From NCBI GenBank assembly GCA_038213005.1, contig JBBQTU010000007.1, positions 1 to 45,001 on the forward strand: a stretch of DNA of 45,001 nt, in the 5' to 3' direction. Source of the stretch: JBBQTU01 sp038213005. GTDB taxonomy: Bacteria > Planctomycetota > Phycisphaerae > Tepidisphaerales > Tepidisphaeraceae. Below, piece after piece: positions 33,926 to 43,901 of the stretch (within the stretch, counting starts at the first letter, position 1; every line of letters begins with the position of its first letter). The notes beneath the pieces are model-generated. The model ran no database searches and had not been told where the DNA came from. It was given only the letters and a program-made list of their open reading frames with translations. The position numbers and the translations under genes were made by a program.

Positions 33926-34275
33926 AAAGCAAGAAGAACGCCAAAGGCATGAGCTTTAAGGACCAGATGGCCAGCAGCATGGCGGAACTGCAGGGGATGA
34001 TGGAGCGGGGAGCATCTCCCAGCGGCAATGGGCGGCTGACCGTGCGGCGGATTCAGGTTTGCGAGCCGGGCGCGTATGACGCCAGGGCGATCCGCGCCGC
34101 CAGAGAGCGATTGAACGTGAGCCAGCCGGTGTTTGCGCAGTTGCTTGGCGTTTCGTCAGTATTGGTGCGGTCTTGGGAACGAGGCGTTCGCAGCCCCGCG
34201 CCCATCGCGCGGCGACTGCTGGATCAGGTGCAGGATGATCCCCGGCACTTTCTGTTGCTGGTTCGGTACGGGTGA
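33922..34275 (+). CDS. XRE-family HTH antitoxin (HigA-like)
   Basis: A 117-residue protein. A charged N-terminal segment (about 1-50) would neutralise the toxin; the C-terminal Xre-type helix-turn-helix is ARERLNVSQPVFAQLLGVSSVLVRSWERGVRSP (about 65-97). The ATG overlaps the toxin stop codon as ATGA, so the two are coupled. It probably represses the promoter at 33522. The pair sits between attC-like sites, as toxin-antitoxin cassettes often do in integrons. Confidence 0.85.
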   Translation: MKSKKNAKGMSFKDQMASSMAELQGMMERGASPSGNGRLTVRRIQVCEPGAYDARAIRAARERLNVSQPVFAQLLGVSSVLVRSWERGVRSPAPIARRLLDQVQDDPRHFLLLVRYG

Positions 34276-34544
34276 AAATTGAAGACATCTTGGCTTCGCA
34301 GTTGGAAAGTCAACGCGGGTATCCATACCACAGCGCCGTTCTCTAACCGTTGTTGCACGACGGGCACTCTCGCTGTTCGGTACACGATCCGGGGCCCCCA
34401 TGCCTGTTCGGTACCACTAATTGGGCCAGTTCGTAGGGTGGGTACGTACTCGAACCCACCTTGGGACAAGGCAGGCCGTTCAAGGTGGATCGGACCCTAC
34501 CGACCCATCCTGCTGCCTTGTGCTCCAGGCCATCAGGCACCGGA
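34276..34544. other. Gap with palindromic GGTGGGT repeat
   Basis: GGTGGGTACGTACTCGAACC (continuing CACC) at 34437-34460 is an imperfect 24-nt palindrome of the common REP-like type. A related GGTGGATCGGACCCTACC follows about 20 nt later. No gene is supported, although all frames are fairly open. Confidence 0.4.
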
Positions 34545-34643
34545 GCATAACCCGCCGCTGCCCTGGACCGCGGCCTCGGAACGCTTACCCTATTCGAATA
34601 GTCGTCGGCGCGGCCGCGACCAGTGAACGGCATTATGTTATCT
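34545..34643 (+). repeat. attC-like site B
   Basis: About 99 bp from GCATAACCCGCCGCTG to CATTATGTTATCT. The outer ATAAC and GTTAT pair; inner CTGGACCGCGGCC (34563-34575) pairs with GGCCGCGACCAG (34611-34622). A CTATTCGAATAG palindrome lies in the loop. Size and two-step imperfect stem fit an integron attC site. The core boxes deviate somewhat from consensus. Confidence 0.5.
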
Positions 34644-34659
34644 CTCGCCGGGGCACAGC

Positions 34660-35007
34660 ATGATGCTCACCATCGCGTTTAACGTCTTCGTCGCATGGGC
34701 AACATTCACAATGGCGGCAGCTAGCCACCACGGCCGCACGCTTCACCGGGTCCACCGCATTGCGCGTCTCGTGGGGATCGCTGGGGTCATTGTCTTGACG
34801 CCTGCCATTCTGTTTGGGGCCTACGGGCTTCCAACGGGCTCGTCGTGGCAATGGTTCGGCACAACTGCGCGGGTTGGATATCTTGGGTTGGCGCTCGCGA
34901 TGGCGGGTGGCGCGACGTGGCTGATTGCGGACTCCACCTTTGTCTGGCAGCAGCGCCGCGGAGTCTTTCCGTTCGTGTTTCGGCGGCCACCTGGTGGCGA
35001 GGGATAA
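34660..35007 (+). CDS. Small three-helix membrane protein
   Basis: A 115-residue protein of no recognised family. Hydrophobic segments lie at about residues 3-22 (IAFNVFVAWATFTMAAA), 36-56 (LVGIAGVIVLTPAILFGAYGL) and 71-92 (GYLGLALAMAGGATWLI). It starts 17 nt after the GTTATCT core of attC-like site B and its TAA lies within the ATAAC of site C, the arrangement expected of an integron gene cassette. Codon use is similar to neighbours. Confidence 0.55.
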   Translation: MMLTIAFNVFVAWATFTMAAASHHGRTLHRVHRIARLVGIAGVIVLTPAILFGAYGLPTGSSWQWFGTTARVGYLGLALAMAGGATWLIADSTFVWQQRRGVFPFVFRRPPGGEG

Positions 35008-35093
35008 CCCGCCGCTGCACCGGACCGCGGCGGCGGTATAACAGCCCGTCCAATGCATCATCCTCCCCAAAAGAAAACCCTTGCATGTTAGGT
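35003..35093 (+). repeat. attC-like site C
   Basis: Starts GGATAACCCGCCGCTGCACC, shares ATAACCCGCCGCTGC and GGACCGCGGC with site B, and ends at GTTAGGT (35087-35093), which fits the GTTRRRY core. CCGCCGC and GCGGCGG pair locally. The arms beyond this are not complementary, so it may be a truncated site at the end of the array. Confidence 0.4.
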
Positions 35094-35235
35094 AATCGAT
35101 CTGCTACACTTTTCCCATCGACAAGGTGCCGGGCTGGTTGGCCGATTCCCGTATCCGCAGACCACCACCCTGTCGCCCCAAGGTGGGGTGAGAGCCGTAA
35201 TCGCTCTCTATAAATCAAATCTCGGCAGGTAACTC

Positions 35236-35294
35236 GCACAGCACAAAGTGGCAGCGGCGTCTCGCCGCTGTTCTCCGTCGCTTTGCCCTGTGCC
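35236..35294. other. Large imperfect palindrome before the HTH gene
   Basis: CAGCGGCG-TCT-CGCCGCTG (35252-35270) lies inside an outer imperfect stem, GCACAG-CAC-AAAG against CTTTG-CC-CTGTGC. It resembles a REP element. The stretch 35094-35235 shows no gene; AGAGCCGTAATCGCTCT forms a small hairpin at 35190-35206. Confidence 0.45.
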
Positions 35295-35324
35295 TCCGGC
35301 CCTCGTGGCCAGAAGGACTCTGCC

Positions 35325-36068
35325 ATGCACGCTCCCGCTTCCACCCCGTCTGCATCTTCCCCCATCCCCCCGGCCATTCCCCTGCCTCCACTCGAAGTCC
35401 AGGCCGCCAACCTCCTCGCCGCCGGCCAATCCCCCACCCAGGTCGCCCGCGCCCTCTCCGTCGGCCGGGCCACCCTCTATCGCTGGCAGCAGGATGCCGA
35501 CTTCGCCGCCTACCTCAACCAGCTCGTCCGCGAGCGATCCAGCGAAGTCACCGCCCTCGCCTCGTGCCTCGCCACCCAATCCCTCCGCCTCATCCAGGAG
35601 AAACTCGACGACCCCAAGACCCCCGTCGAACTCCAACTCCGCCTGGCCTTCCGCATCCTCAGCCTCTACTCCCGCCCCAGTTTCCTGAGCCACCTCGCCT
35701 CCCTCCCCGACGACCCCAAAGTCATCGCCGAAGCCCAGATGCGCCACGAACTCAAGACCGCCGGCCAGCCGCCCCTGCCCGACATCGACGAGAGCGACAT
35801 CGACTTCTACCGCTCCATGCAGGCCTACCGCCTCCAGGATGCCGCCGCCTTCGACGCCGCCTACCCCGACCCCGAAGTCTCCGCCCAAGCTCCAAATCCC
35901 CATCCTGAGATTTCCAATCTCCAATCTCCAATCCCTCTGATCCCCACCCCGCCCCCGACCTCGCGAGACACTTTGAGACACAATGAGACACTTTCCGCAG
36001 GCCCCTGCGCCCGCGCCATCGACGCCGCCCTCTCCGGCCTGCGTCAAGGCATCGCGCAAGCCACGTGA
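35325..36068 (+). CDS. Helix-turn-helix protein, terminase-small-subunit/phBC6A51-like
   Basis: A 247-residue protein. After a Pro/Ser/Ala-rich start, residues 30-57 form a helix-turn-helix (LLAAGQSPTQVARALSVGRATLYRWQQD). A helical middle part follows. The C-terminal ~70 residues are low complexity and encode repeat-derived segments (ISNLQSPI; RDTLRHNETLSAG), whose DNA recurs in part at 42946-42961. AGAAGGA lies 7 nt before the ATG. A phage origin is possible, but no other phage gene is nearby. Confidence 0.6.
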   Translation: MHAPASTPSASSPIPPAIPLPPLEVQAANLLAAGQSPTQVARALSVGRATLYRWQQDADFAAYLNQLVRERSSEVTALASCLATQSLRLIQEKLDDPKTPVELQLRLAFRILSLYSRPSFLSHLASLPDDPKVIAEAQMRHELKTAGQPPLPDIDESDIDFYRSMQAYRLQDAAAFDAAYPDPEVSAQAPNPHPEISNLQSPIPLIPTPPPTSRDTLRHNETLSAGPCARAIDAALSGLRQGIAQAT

Positions 36069-36149
36069 GGCGCGTTGTGCTCGCGGCAAGCGGCCGGACA
36101 TTCGATCTTGCCAGCGAGTCCGCGCCGCTGAATCAGCGCACGCCGGGCA

Positions 36150-36256
36150 AGCATCCGTGTTCATCTGTGTTCATCGAGGCGTACTCGCCGGGTGGCTAAA
36201 GCTCTCCTTCGCGTCGTTCGCCTTCGTTGCTTCGTTGCTTCGTGGTGAATCTGCGC
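36150..36256 (+). repeat. Repeat tract related to the GxxExxY flanks
   Basis: ATCCGTGTTCATCTGTGTTC (36153 onward) is followed by CTCTCCTTCGCGTCGTTCGC, CTTCGTTGCTTCGTTGCTTC and GTGGTGAATC, a degenerate TTCG-rich tract like the right arm of the GxxExxY cassette at 20155-20201. No gene is associated with it. It fills the gap before mfd. Confidence 0.55.
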
Positions 36257-36295
36257 GAGGACTACGCTTGCACTGGAGATTGCGGCCACGTCCGC

Positions 36296-36323
36296 TTGGC
36301 TTGTCCGCCCGGTCCGTTACTAT
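36296..36323 (+). promoter_or_regulatory. mfd promoter
   Basis: TTGGCT (36296-36301), 16-nt spacer, TACTAT (36318-36323). The ATG follows after 8 nt. GGAGGG lies in those 8 nt but would be too close to act as a Shine-Dalgarno, so a leaderless message is likely. Confidence 0.45.
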
Positions 36324-36331
36324 GGAGGGCA

Positions 36332-39300
36332 ATGAGTGAGTTGACACCCCCCATCGCCGTACTGGGGCGGCTTGTGGCCGCGCGCCCCTTACGCGATGCT
36401 GCGCGCCTGGTTGGTGAAAAAACCGCCCTGAGCGTCAGCGGGATGTGGGGCAGCAGCATCGCGGCCGTCACCGCCGCGCTGGATTCCGAACTGCACCGGC
36501 CGGTGCTGGTGATCTGCGGGCATGTGGACGAGGCCGATGACATCGCCGACGACATGGAACTGTTCCATGGTCGCCGGCCAAAGGTGCTGGCGCCGGTGGA
36601 GCTGGCCGGGGCACTGGGCGGCGTCAGCGAGGAGCAGGTTGCCAATCGCCTTCAATTGATCGCGGACCTCGCCGGTGACATGCGGGGCGCGGCGGATCGA
36701 GCGGCCAAGGCCCCTCGGCTCCTGGTGGCGCCCATCCAGGCGATCATGCAGCCGGTGCCATCACTGAAGCAGTTGGCCCAGATGCAGCTTTCGCTTCGCG
36801 CGAAGATGGCGATCGAACCCGAGAAGCTGATCGTCTGGCTTTCCGAGCACGGCTATGGCCGCATCGATCAGGTGGAGACTCCCGGCGACTTTGCCGTTCG
36901 CGGCGGGATCATCGACATCTATCTCCCCGGCGAATTCGCCGACGCCGGCGAGCAAGTCGGCATGACCATCCGGGTGGACTTCCTCGGCGATGAGATCGAG
37001 TCGATCAAGCGATTCAGCCTGGACACGCTCGGGTCGCTCAACGCCCTGGATTCGATCACCATCAACGACATCAAGGGCGGGGTCGGCGATATCAGCGACG
37101 CCACCCATCTGTTCAGCTATCTCCCCGCGGGCACGATTGTGGCACTGTGGGCCCCCTTGGAGATTGCCGAGCAGGCGAGGAGCTATCTGGATCGGCTGAA
37201 CGAAGCCGGCGGCATCTATCCGCTGGGCGCAGTGCTGAACCACGCGGCGAAGTTCACCTGCGTGGAGCTTAGCCAGTTCGACCAGGGCACCGCATTGCCG
37301 TCGCTCGTGGGCCAGCAGGCGACCCATGTGAAGCTGCCCATCCGATCGCTGCAGAAGTTCGAGACCGAGGCCGCCAAGGCGATCGCGGAGCTGGGCGAGT
37401 TCGCCCAGACGCATGATGTGACGGTCTTCTGCGAAAACGTCGGCGAGGCTGGCCGATTCGCCGAGCGGATGGATCAGCAATCGCCCGGGCTGCGCGAGCA
37501 GGTCGACATCGTCATAGGCTATCTCCATCGTGGCTTCGTCTGGGATGAAGAGGGCCTGATCGAGCCGGCCGCAAAGCGCGGCCCGCTCAAGCTGGAGCAG
37601 GAACGCCAGGGCGACCAGAAGGCTGCGCCCGTGCCGGCCGAACCGCCGGCCGTGATCCCCGTTCGGCCGCGCGGCAGCCGGCCGGTGGCGCTGCTGGGTC
37701 ACCATGAGCTCTTCCACCGCTACGAGATGCGGCGGAAGGTGAAGAAGGTCATTGAGTCGCGCCCGGTGGACTCATTCCTGGACCTGAAAGTCGGCGACTA
37801 TGTCGTGCACGTGGCCCATGGCATCGCCCGATTTATGGGCATGCAGACGATCAACAAGGACGGTCGCAACGAGGAATTCCTGAGCCTGCGCTTTGCCGAT
37901 CAGGCGAGCCTGCACGTGCCGGCCGCCCGCATCAACCTTGTCCAGAAATATATCGGCGGGTTCCAGGGCCATCCCAAGCTGTCCAAGCTGGGCAGCGGGT
38001 CATGGGAGCGAGAGAAGGCCAAGGTCGCCGAGGCCGTGATGGACATGGCGGCCGAACTCCTGGAGATCCAGGCATCCCGCGAGAGCGAGACGGGCGTGGC
38101 CTATCCGCCCGATACGCCCTGGCAGCAGGAGTTCGAGGCCGAGTTTCCCTATACGCCCACGGTCGACCAGGTCACCGCGGCCGACGAGATCAAAAAGGAC
38201 ATGCAGCGCCCGCGCCCGATGGATCGCCTGCTTTGCGGCGACGTCGGCTATGGCAAGACCGAGATGGCGATGCGCGCCGCGTTCAAGACCATCGAATACG
38301 GCAAGCAGGTCGCCGTGCTCGTGCCCACAACCGTGCTGGCCGAGCAGCACTATCGCTCGTTCCGCGAGCGCATGGTGAACTACCCGTTCACGGTCGAATC
38401 CATCAGCCGATTCAAGACCGCCAAGCAGCAGAAGGATGTGGTCAAGGCATTGAAGGAGGGCAAGGTCGACGTGCTGATCGGCACGCATCGCCTGCTGTCC
38501 AAGGACATCGAGTTCCCCGACCTGGGCCTGGTGGTCGTCGACGAAGAGCAGCGATTCGGCGTCACCCACAAGGAACGCCTGAAGCAGCTCCGCAAGATGG
38601 TGGACGTCCTGACGATGTCGGCGACGCCGATTCCCCGCACGCTGCATTTCGGCCTGCTGGGCCTGCGCGATATCAGCTCGCTGACCACCGCCCCGCAGGA
38701 TCGCCGCAGCATCGTGACCGAAGTCCTGGCCTTCGACAAAGAACGCATTCGCCAGGCGATTCTGCGCGAGCTGAATCGCGACGGGCAGGTCTATTTCGTC
38801 CACAACCGCGTCTACAACATCCAGAGCCTCGCCGATGAGATTCAACAGCTTGTTCCCGATGCCCGCATCCTGATCGGCCACGGCCAGATGGGCGATGGCG
38901 AACTGGAGAAGGTGATGCTCCAGTTCGTGCGCCACGAGGCCGATATTCTAGTCTGCACCACCATCATCGAGAGCGGCCTGGATATCCCCAACGTCAACAC
39001 CATCATCATCAACCAGGCCGACCGGTTTGGATTGTCAGAACTCCACCAGCTTCGCGGCCGGGTGGGCAGGTACAAGCACCGCGCATACTGCTACCTGCTG
39101 CTGCCGGCCGACCGGCCCGTCACGCCGGTGGCCGCCAAGCGGCTCAAGGCCATCGAGGAATACAGCCACCTGGGCGCCGGCTTCAAAATCGCCATGCGCG
39201 ACCTGGAGATTCGCGGCGCAGGCAACATCCTGGGCCCCGAACAGTCCGGCCACATCGCCGCCATCGGCTACGAGATGTACTGCCAGCTCCTGGAGGAGTC

Positions 39301-40075
39301 GACCCGGCAGCTCAAGAAGGAAGCCAAGCCCAACCGCCCCGAGGCCCACGTGGACATCGGCGTCTCGGCGTCCATTCCCAAGCAGTACATCCCGGCCGAC
39401 CTGCAGCGACTGGACATCTACCGCCGCCTCACCCGCTGCAGCGAACTGGCAACCGTCGCCGAGCTGCGCAAGGACACCACCGACGCTTTCGGCGAACCGC
39501 CCCGGCAGGTGGATCTGCTGTTCGCGATGACCGAGCTTCGCCTGCTGGCCGGCCTGTTCGGCATCGAGAGCATCATCAGGCAGGAACCGGATGTAATCAT
39601 GAAGGTGCGCGACGCGGCCGCTGCACAGGTGGGTCTGCAGGGCGCGCCCGGCACGCTGCGCGTGGTCGACGAGCAGAGCATCTACTTCCGTCCGCCGCCG
39701 AGCTACCTCGAACCCGATACGCTCCTGGTGGTCCTGCGGAATCTGCTGCGGCAGGCGTACGGCCGAGTGCGTGAGCCCGCGACACCCGCCGCGGCAGCGC
39801 CGCCTGCGGGAGCGGGTGTTACGGTTCCCCCTGCACCGCCGGCCGCGCCGGTCAAGCCGACTCACCCCGCGATCTCGCCCGCTTCACCCCGCAAGCCAGA
39901 GCCAGCCCGCACGGCCGCTTTGCCACCGAAGCCCCCGGCTCCGGCCAAGCCGCAGGCACCCACGCCAGCGCAGGCTGCTCAACTAGAGAAGCTGGCCTCT
40001 TTGAAAGATCTGGGCATCCTGACCGAAGAAGAGTTCAACGCCGCCAGACGGCGGCTATTGCAGCGTTCGACATAG
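36332..40075 (+). CDS. mfd: Transcription-repair coupling factor Mfd with C-terminal SHOCT extension
   Basis: A 1247-residue protein. UvrB-like domains are at the N-terminus; the RNA-polymerase interaction domain starts near residue 480 (LKVGDYVVHVAHGIARFMG); the translocase has Walker A GDVGYGKT (636-643) and DEEQ (737-740), then the TRCF C-terminal domain to ~1146. That core equals a normal Mfd. About 100 extra residues follow: a Pro/Ala-rich linker (1147-1216) and a SHOCT-like module, LEKLASLKDLGILTEEEFNAARRRLL. Mfd removes stalled polymerase and recruits UvrA. The ATG at 36332 follows a -10 box by 8 nt. Confidence 0.95.
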   Translation: MSELTPPIAVLGRLVAARPLRDAARLVGEKTALSVSGMWGSSIAAVTAALDSELHRPVLVICGHVDEADDIADDMELFHGRRPKVLAPVELAGALGGVSEEQVANRLQLIADLAGDMRGAADRAAKAPRLLVAPIQAIMQPVPSLKQLAQMQLSLRAKMAIEPEKLIVWLSEHGYGRIDQVETPGDFAVRGGIIDIYLPGEFADAGEQVGMTIRVDFLGDEIESIKRFSLDTLGSLNALDSITINDIKGGVGDISDATHLFSYLPAGTIVALWAPLEIAEQARSYLDRLNEAGGIYPLGAVLNHAAKFTCVELSQFDQGTALPSLVGQQATHVKLPIRSLQKFETEAAKAIAELGEFAQTHDVTVFCENVGEAGRFAERMDQQSPGLREQVDIVIGYLHRGFVWDEEGLIEPAAKRGPLKLEQERQGDQKAAPVPAEPPAVIPVRPRGSRPVALLGHHELFHRYEMRRKVKKVIESRPVDSFLDLKVGDYVVHVAHGIARFMGMQTINKDGRNEEFLSLRFADQASLHVPAARINLVQKYIGGFQGHPKLSKLGSGSWEREKAKVAEAVMDMAAELLEIQASRESETGVAYPPDTPWQQEFEAEFPYTPTVDQVTAADEIKKDMQRPRPMDRLLCGDVGYGKTEMAMRAAFKTIEYGKQVAVLVPTTVLAEQHYRSFRERMVNYPFTVESISRFKTAKQQKDVVKALKEGKVDVLIGTHRLLSKDIEFPDLGLVVVDEEQRFGVTHKERLKQLRKMVDVLTMSATPIPRTLHFGLLGLRDISSLTTAPQDRRSIVTEVLAFDKERIRQAILRELNRDGQVYFVHNRVYNIQSLADEIQQLVPDARILIGHGQMGDGELEKVMLQFVRHEADILVCTTIIESGLDIPNVNTIIINQADRFGLSELHQLRGRVGRYKHRAYCYLLLPADRPVTPVAAKRLKAIEEYSHLGAGFKIAMRDLEIRGAGNILGPEQSGHIAAIGYEMYCQLLEESTRQLKKEAKPNRPEAHVDIGVSASIPKQYIPADLQRLDIYRRLTRCSELATVAELRKDTTDAFGEPPRQVDLLFAMTELRLLAGLFGIESIIRQEPDVIMKVRDAAAAQVGLQGAPGTLRVVDEQSIYFRPPPSYLEPDTLLVVLRNLLRQAYGRVREPATPAAAAPPAGAGVTVPPAPPAAPVKPTHPAISPASPRKPEPARTAALPPKPPAPAKPQAPTPAQAAQLEKLASLKDLGILTEEEFNAARRRLLQRST

Positions 40076-40088
40076 CGATGGCGTCAGA

Positions 40089-40316
40089 TCAGATCGTTGT
40101 GTGGCCTTGGAAATCCGCGATCAGCGACTCGATTGCTGCGATCTTGTCGTACGGAATGATGGCCCAGTTGCCGTCTGCGTGGTAGAGATTCAACGAACCC
40201 CTGAGCAGCGACACGGTGTGGGGGTAAAAGACATCGTGGTTATCGCCGTTGACCAGTCGCAGACAAGGCTCGAAGGGCTTGGCGGCGAACAGATCCTCGA
40301 GTGATTGGACGAACAT
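40089..40316 (-). CDS. Small conserved-looking protein A
   Basis: A 75-residue protein of no recognised family. It shares a layout with the next gene: an N-terminal helix (SLEDLFAAKPFEPCLRL), a short beta segment around a (N/G)G turn (VNGDNHDVFYPHTVSLL), and a final region with IPYDKIAAIESL. This looks like the small PFxPFxxxLxDG domain common in this kind of genome. It follows the other small gene by 11 nt on the minus strand, so they form an operon and are probable paralogues. Confidence 0.6.
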   Translation of the reverse strand: MFVQSLEDLFAAKPFEPCLRLVNGDNHDVFYPHTVSLLRGSLNLYHADGNWAIIPYDKIAAIESLIADFQGHTTI

Positions 40317-40327
40317 GTCGCCTCGCG

Positions 40328-40543
40328 CTATTGAGGGGTGAGGTGTGATTGAAGGTGGTTGATCTCTTCCAGGTTCACTCGGCGGGCGACCTCGCGATCA
40401 CCTCCGATGAACAAGCCTCGCGGGTTGGCGGCCGCCTCGCCTCGGCGCCGGATATCGAAAACCTCGCCGGTGTTAAGCACGATCTGGAACGGCTGGAAGG
40501 GGCTCTGGTCGAGTAGCGAATAGAGGTTCTGGAGAGTCACCAT
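40328..40543 (-). CDS. Small conserved-looking protein B
   Basis: A 71-residue protein starting MVTLQNLYSLLDQSPFQPF and continuing IVLNTGEVFDIRRRGEAAAN, GLFIGGD and VNLEEINHLQSHL. Similar order of elements to protein A next to it (PFQPFQIVLNTG against PFEPCLRLVNGD). GGTGACTCTCC-side purines are weak, so the start (40543 or 40552) is uncertain. Function unknown. Confidence 0.6.
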   Translation of the reverse strand: MVTLQNLYSLLDQSPFQPFQIVLNTGEVFDIRRRGEAAANPRGLFIGGDREVARRVNLEEINHLQSHLTPQ

Positions 40544-40608
40544 TATGGGCATCCTACCGAACGTGCGTTGGACGGTAAAGCTGACAACGAAACCCAAAGC
40601 ACACCTAA

Positions 40609-40642
40609 GCACGCGGGGCGGTCGGTCGACCGCCCCGCGTGC
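40609..40642 (-). terminator. Strong hairpin after rpoD
   Basis: A perfect 16-bp GC-rich stem (GCACGCGGGGCGGTCG and its complement) with only two unpaired bases in between. It lies 26 nt beyond the rpoD stop. On the minus strand it is followed by TTAGGTGTGCTTTGGGTTT, only loosely T-rich, so it is a probable but not textbook terminator. Confidence 0.65.
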
Positions 40643-40667
40643 TGCTGAACGGTGGGATCTCGTGGGC

Positions 40668-42461
<1,794 letters not shown>

Positions 42462-42861
42462 TCCTGTAACTCTCACAAATAGCAGCGGCCAAGACCTGTA
42501 AAACTGGCCGGCGCCAAACCGACTCAGGCGCTGTCAGGCCAAGAATCTCAGGGATGTTCCTGAATCCTGTAACGTGCCAGCGTCACCGTGTCGCTTGCCG
42601 CTGCAGCAAAAGCCAAAGCGGCACCGACCCGATTATAGGGGGCCGGTTCGGCCAGCGCCTCGGCTGGCCGAAACGGACGAATCATAGTGGCCAGTATGCT
42701 GGATGTCCAAGATGATGCGGAGATCGCGGCAGGCGGCAAACGCTCTCCCGCTCCAAGCGTGCCACAAAATGTATGGATCGCTGTCTCATGGCCACTACAG
42801 GGCGCGAACAAGTGGCGGCGACGGGGCAGAAGCGCAGGTTGTTGGGGGAGCGGAAGGCATT

Positions 42862-42961
42862 GAGGCACGAAGGCATGCAGGCACGAAGGCACGCAGGCAT
42901 GAGGGGACCAGAGCGACGAAGCAACGAAGGGGAGGCGGTGTGATTGTCTCATTCTGTCTCA
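42862..42961. repeat. AGGCACGAAGGCATG tract plus GTCTCATT element
   Basis: A degenerate series of GGCACGAA/GGCATGCA units (42862-42930) running into GCAACGAAGGGGAGG, then GTCTCATTCTGTCTCA (42946-42961). The latter matches, at 15 of 16 bases, the complement of 35974-35989 inside the HTH gene. The rest of 42462-42861 and 43111-43362 has no recognised gene; 43160-43260 is unusually AT-rich. Confidence 0.55.
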
Positions 42962-43004
42962 CGGGTGCGGGCAACGCACTGCACAGGGGCGATATTCTGG
43001 GAAA

Positions 43005-43046
43005 TGCTGAATGCTGAATGCTGAATGCTGAATGCTGAATGCTGAA
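43005..43046. repeat. Heptamer array TGCTGAA, 6 units
   Basis: Six perfect units, the reverse complement of the TTCAGCA array at 23133-23216. All units carry the C-type variant. Confidence 0.95.
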
Positions 43047-43080
43047 TTCAGAAACACATCCCTCTACCATTCAGGGGTTT

Positions 43081-43110
43081 GTTGCGTTTTTCCCGCGTTG
43101 AAAACGCAAC
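43081..43110. terminator. Hairpin GTTGCGTTTT / AAAACGCAAC
   Basis: A perfect 10-bp stem with a 10-nt loop in the gap between rpoD and the secreted-protein gene. It has no clear gene to terminate; possibly a remnant of another element. Confidence 0.35.
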
Positions 43111-43362
43111 ACGGGGGCGGGACGAATCGATGGAAGTGATGGATTGGAATAGGGTTATGAGATACTGGGGCGAATCTGGATAATTCCTCGCGGAATTTTT
43201 GCGGCAAGATTCGGCATCAATTACGAATTGGGAATTAAGATTGATTTTTTCGTTTGATTTCCTCTTTGCGCGTCTGTTTGGGTGGCCAGGCGAGCAGGCT
43301 ACACTACGTGTCGCGTGGTGTGGGAAGGATGGCCGGCGGTTCATGTTTGCAGGGGAGAGAGG

Positions 43363-43825
43363 ATGTGTTTTACCCATGTGTTGTTGGCGTTTGTTCCGTT
43401 CGCCTTGGCGGCGTCGGCATTTGGGCAGGGTTTGATGCTTCTGCAGGGGGAACCCAGAAATACCAGATCAGGGCGCGGGTGTGGCGGCGGTCATCAAGAC
43501 GATATCACGCGGCACCGGCGTGCGAAAGCCTTATGCGATTGTGGGAGATTACCTCTATGTGGCCGTGACGGGGCCATCGCTGGAGGTGTATGACCTGGTG
43601 TCGCTGGAGAGGATCGGATCATCGCCCCTGAAGTCGGCGCCGATGCGGCTGGTGCCGAACTCGATGTCGCTGTGGGATGACTATAACAGTTCCAAGGCAA
43701 AGCCCGTGATCAGGTTGGATGCCGTCGCCGCGCCGGCGGTGTTCGATCCGTTCGATGTCGATGCGTATGCCGCGAACTCGCTAAAAGATCTGCCGCCTGC
43801 TCCAATTGAGCTACAAGTTGAATAA
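43363..43825 (+). pseudogene. Secreted protein gene interrupted at a G5 tract
   Basis: ATG 43363 follows a strong GGGGAGAGAGG. The first frame gives a signal peptide (HVLLAFVPFALAASAFG) and LMLLQG, then loses sense at GGGGG (43446-43450). Removing one G joins it to the next frame: NPEIPDQGAGVAAVIKTISR, KPYAIVGDYLYVAVTG, LEVYDLVSLERIG and on to the TAA at 43823-43825, a ~153-residue protein. The middle resembles one LVIVD-type beta-propeller repeat. It may be a pseudogene, a homopolymer error or a phase-variable gene. Confidence 0.55.
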
Positions 43826-43901
43826 CCTTTGGTTTGAACCGATCAAGTTGCCGGGCAAACCAGAGCAGGGATCGTGAAACATCAGGATCAGACCATTTAG
43901 A

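Noticed and set aside
34276..34660. Several short plus-strand frames after the higA-like gene
   Set aside because: They overlap each other and the palindromic repeat and attC-like site, with Arg/Pro-rich chance translations and no ribosome sites.
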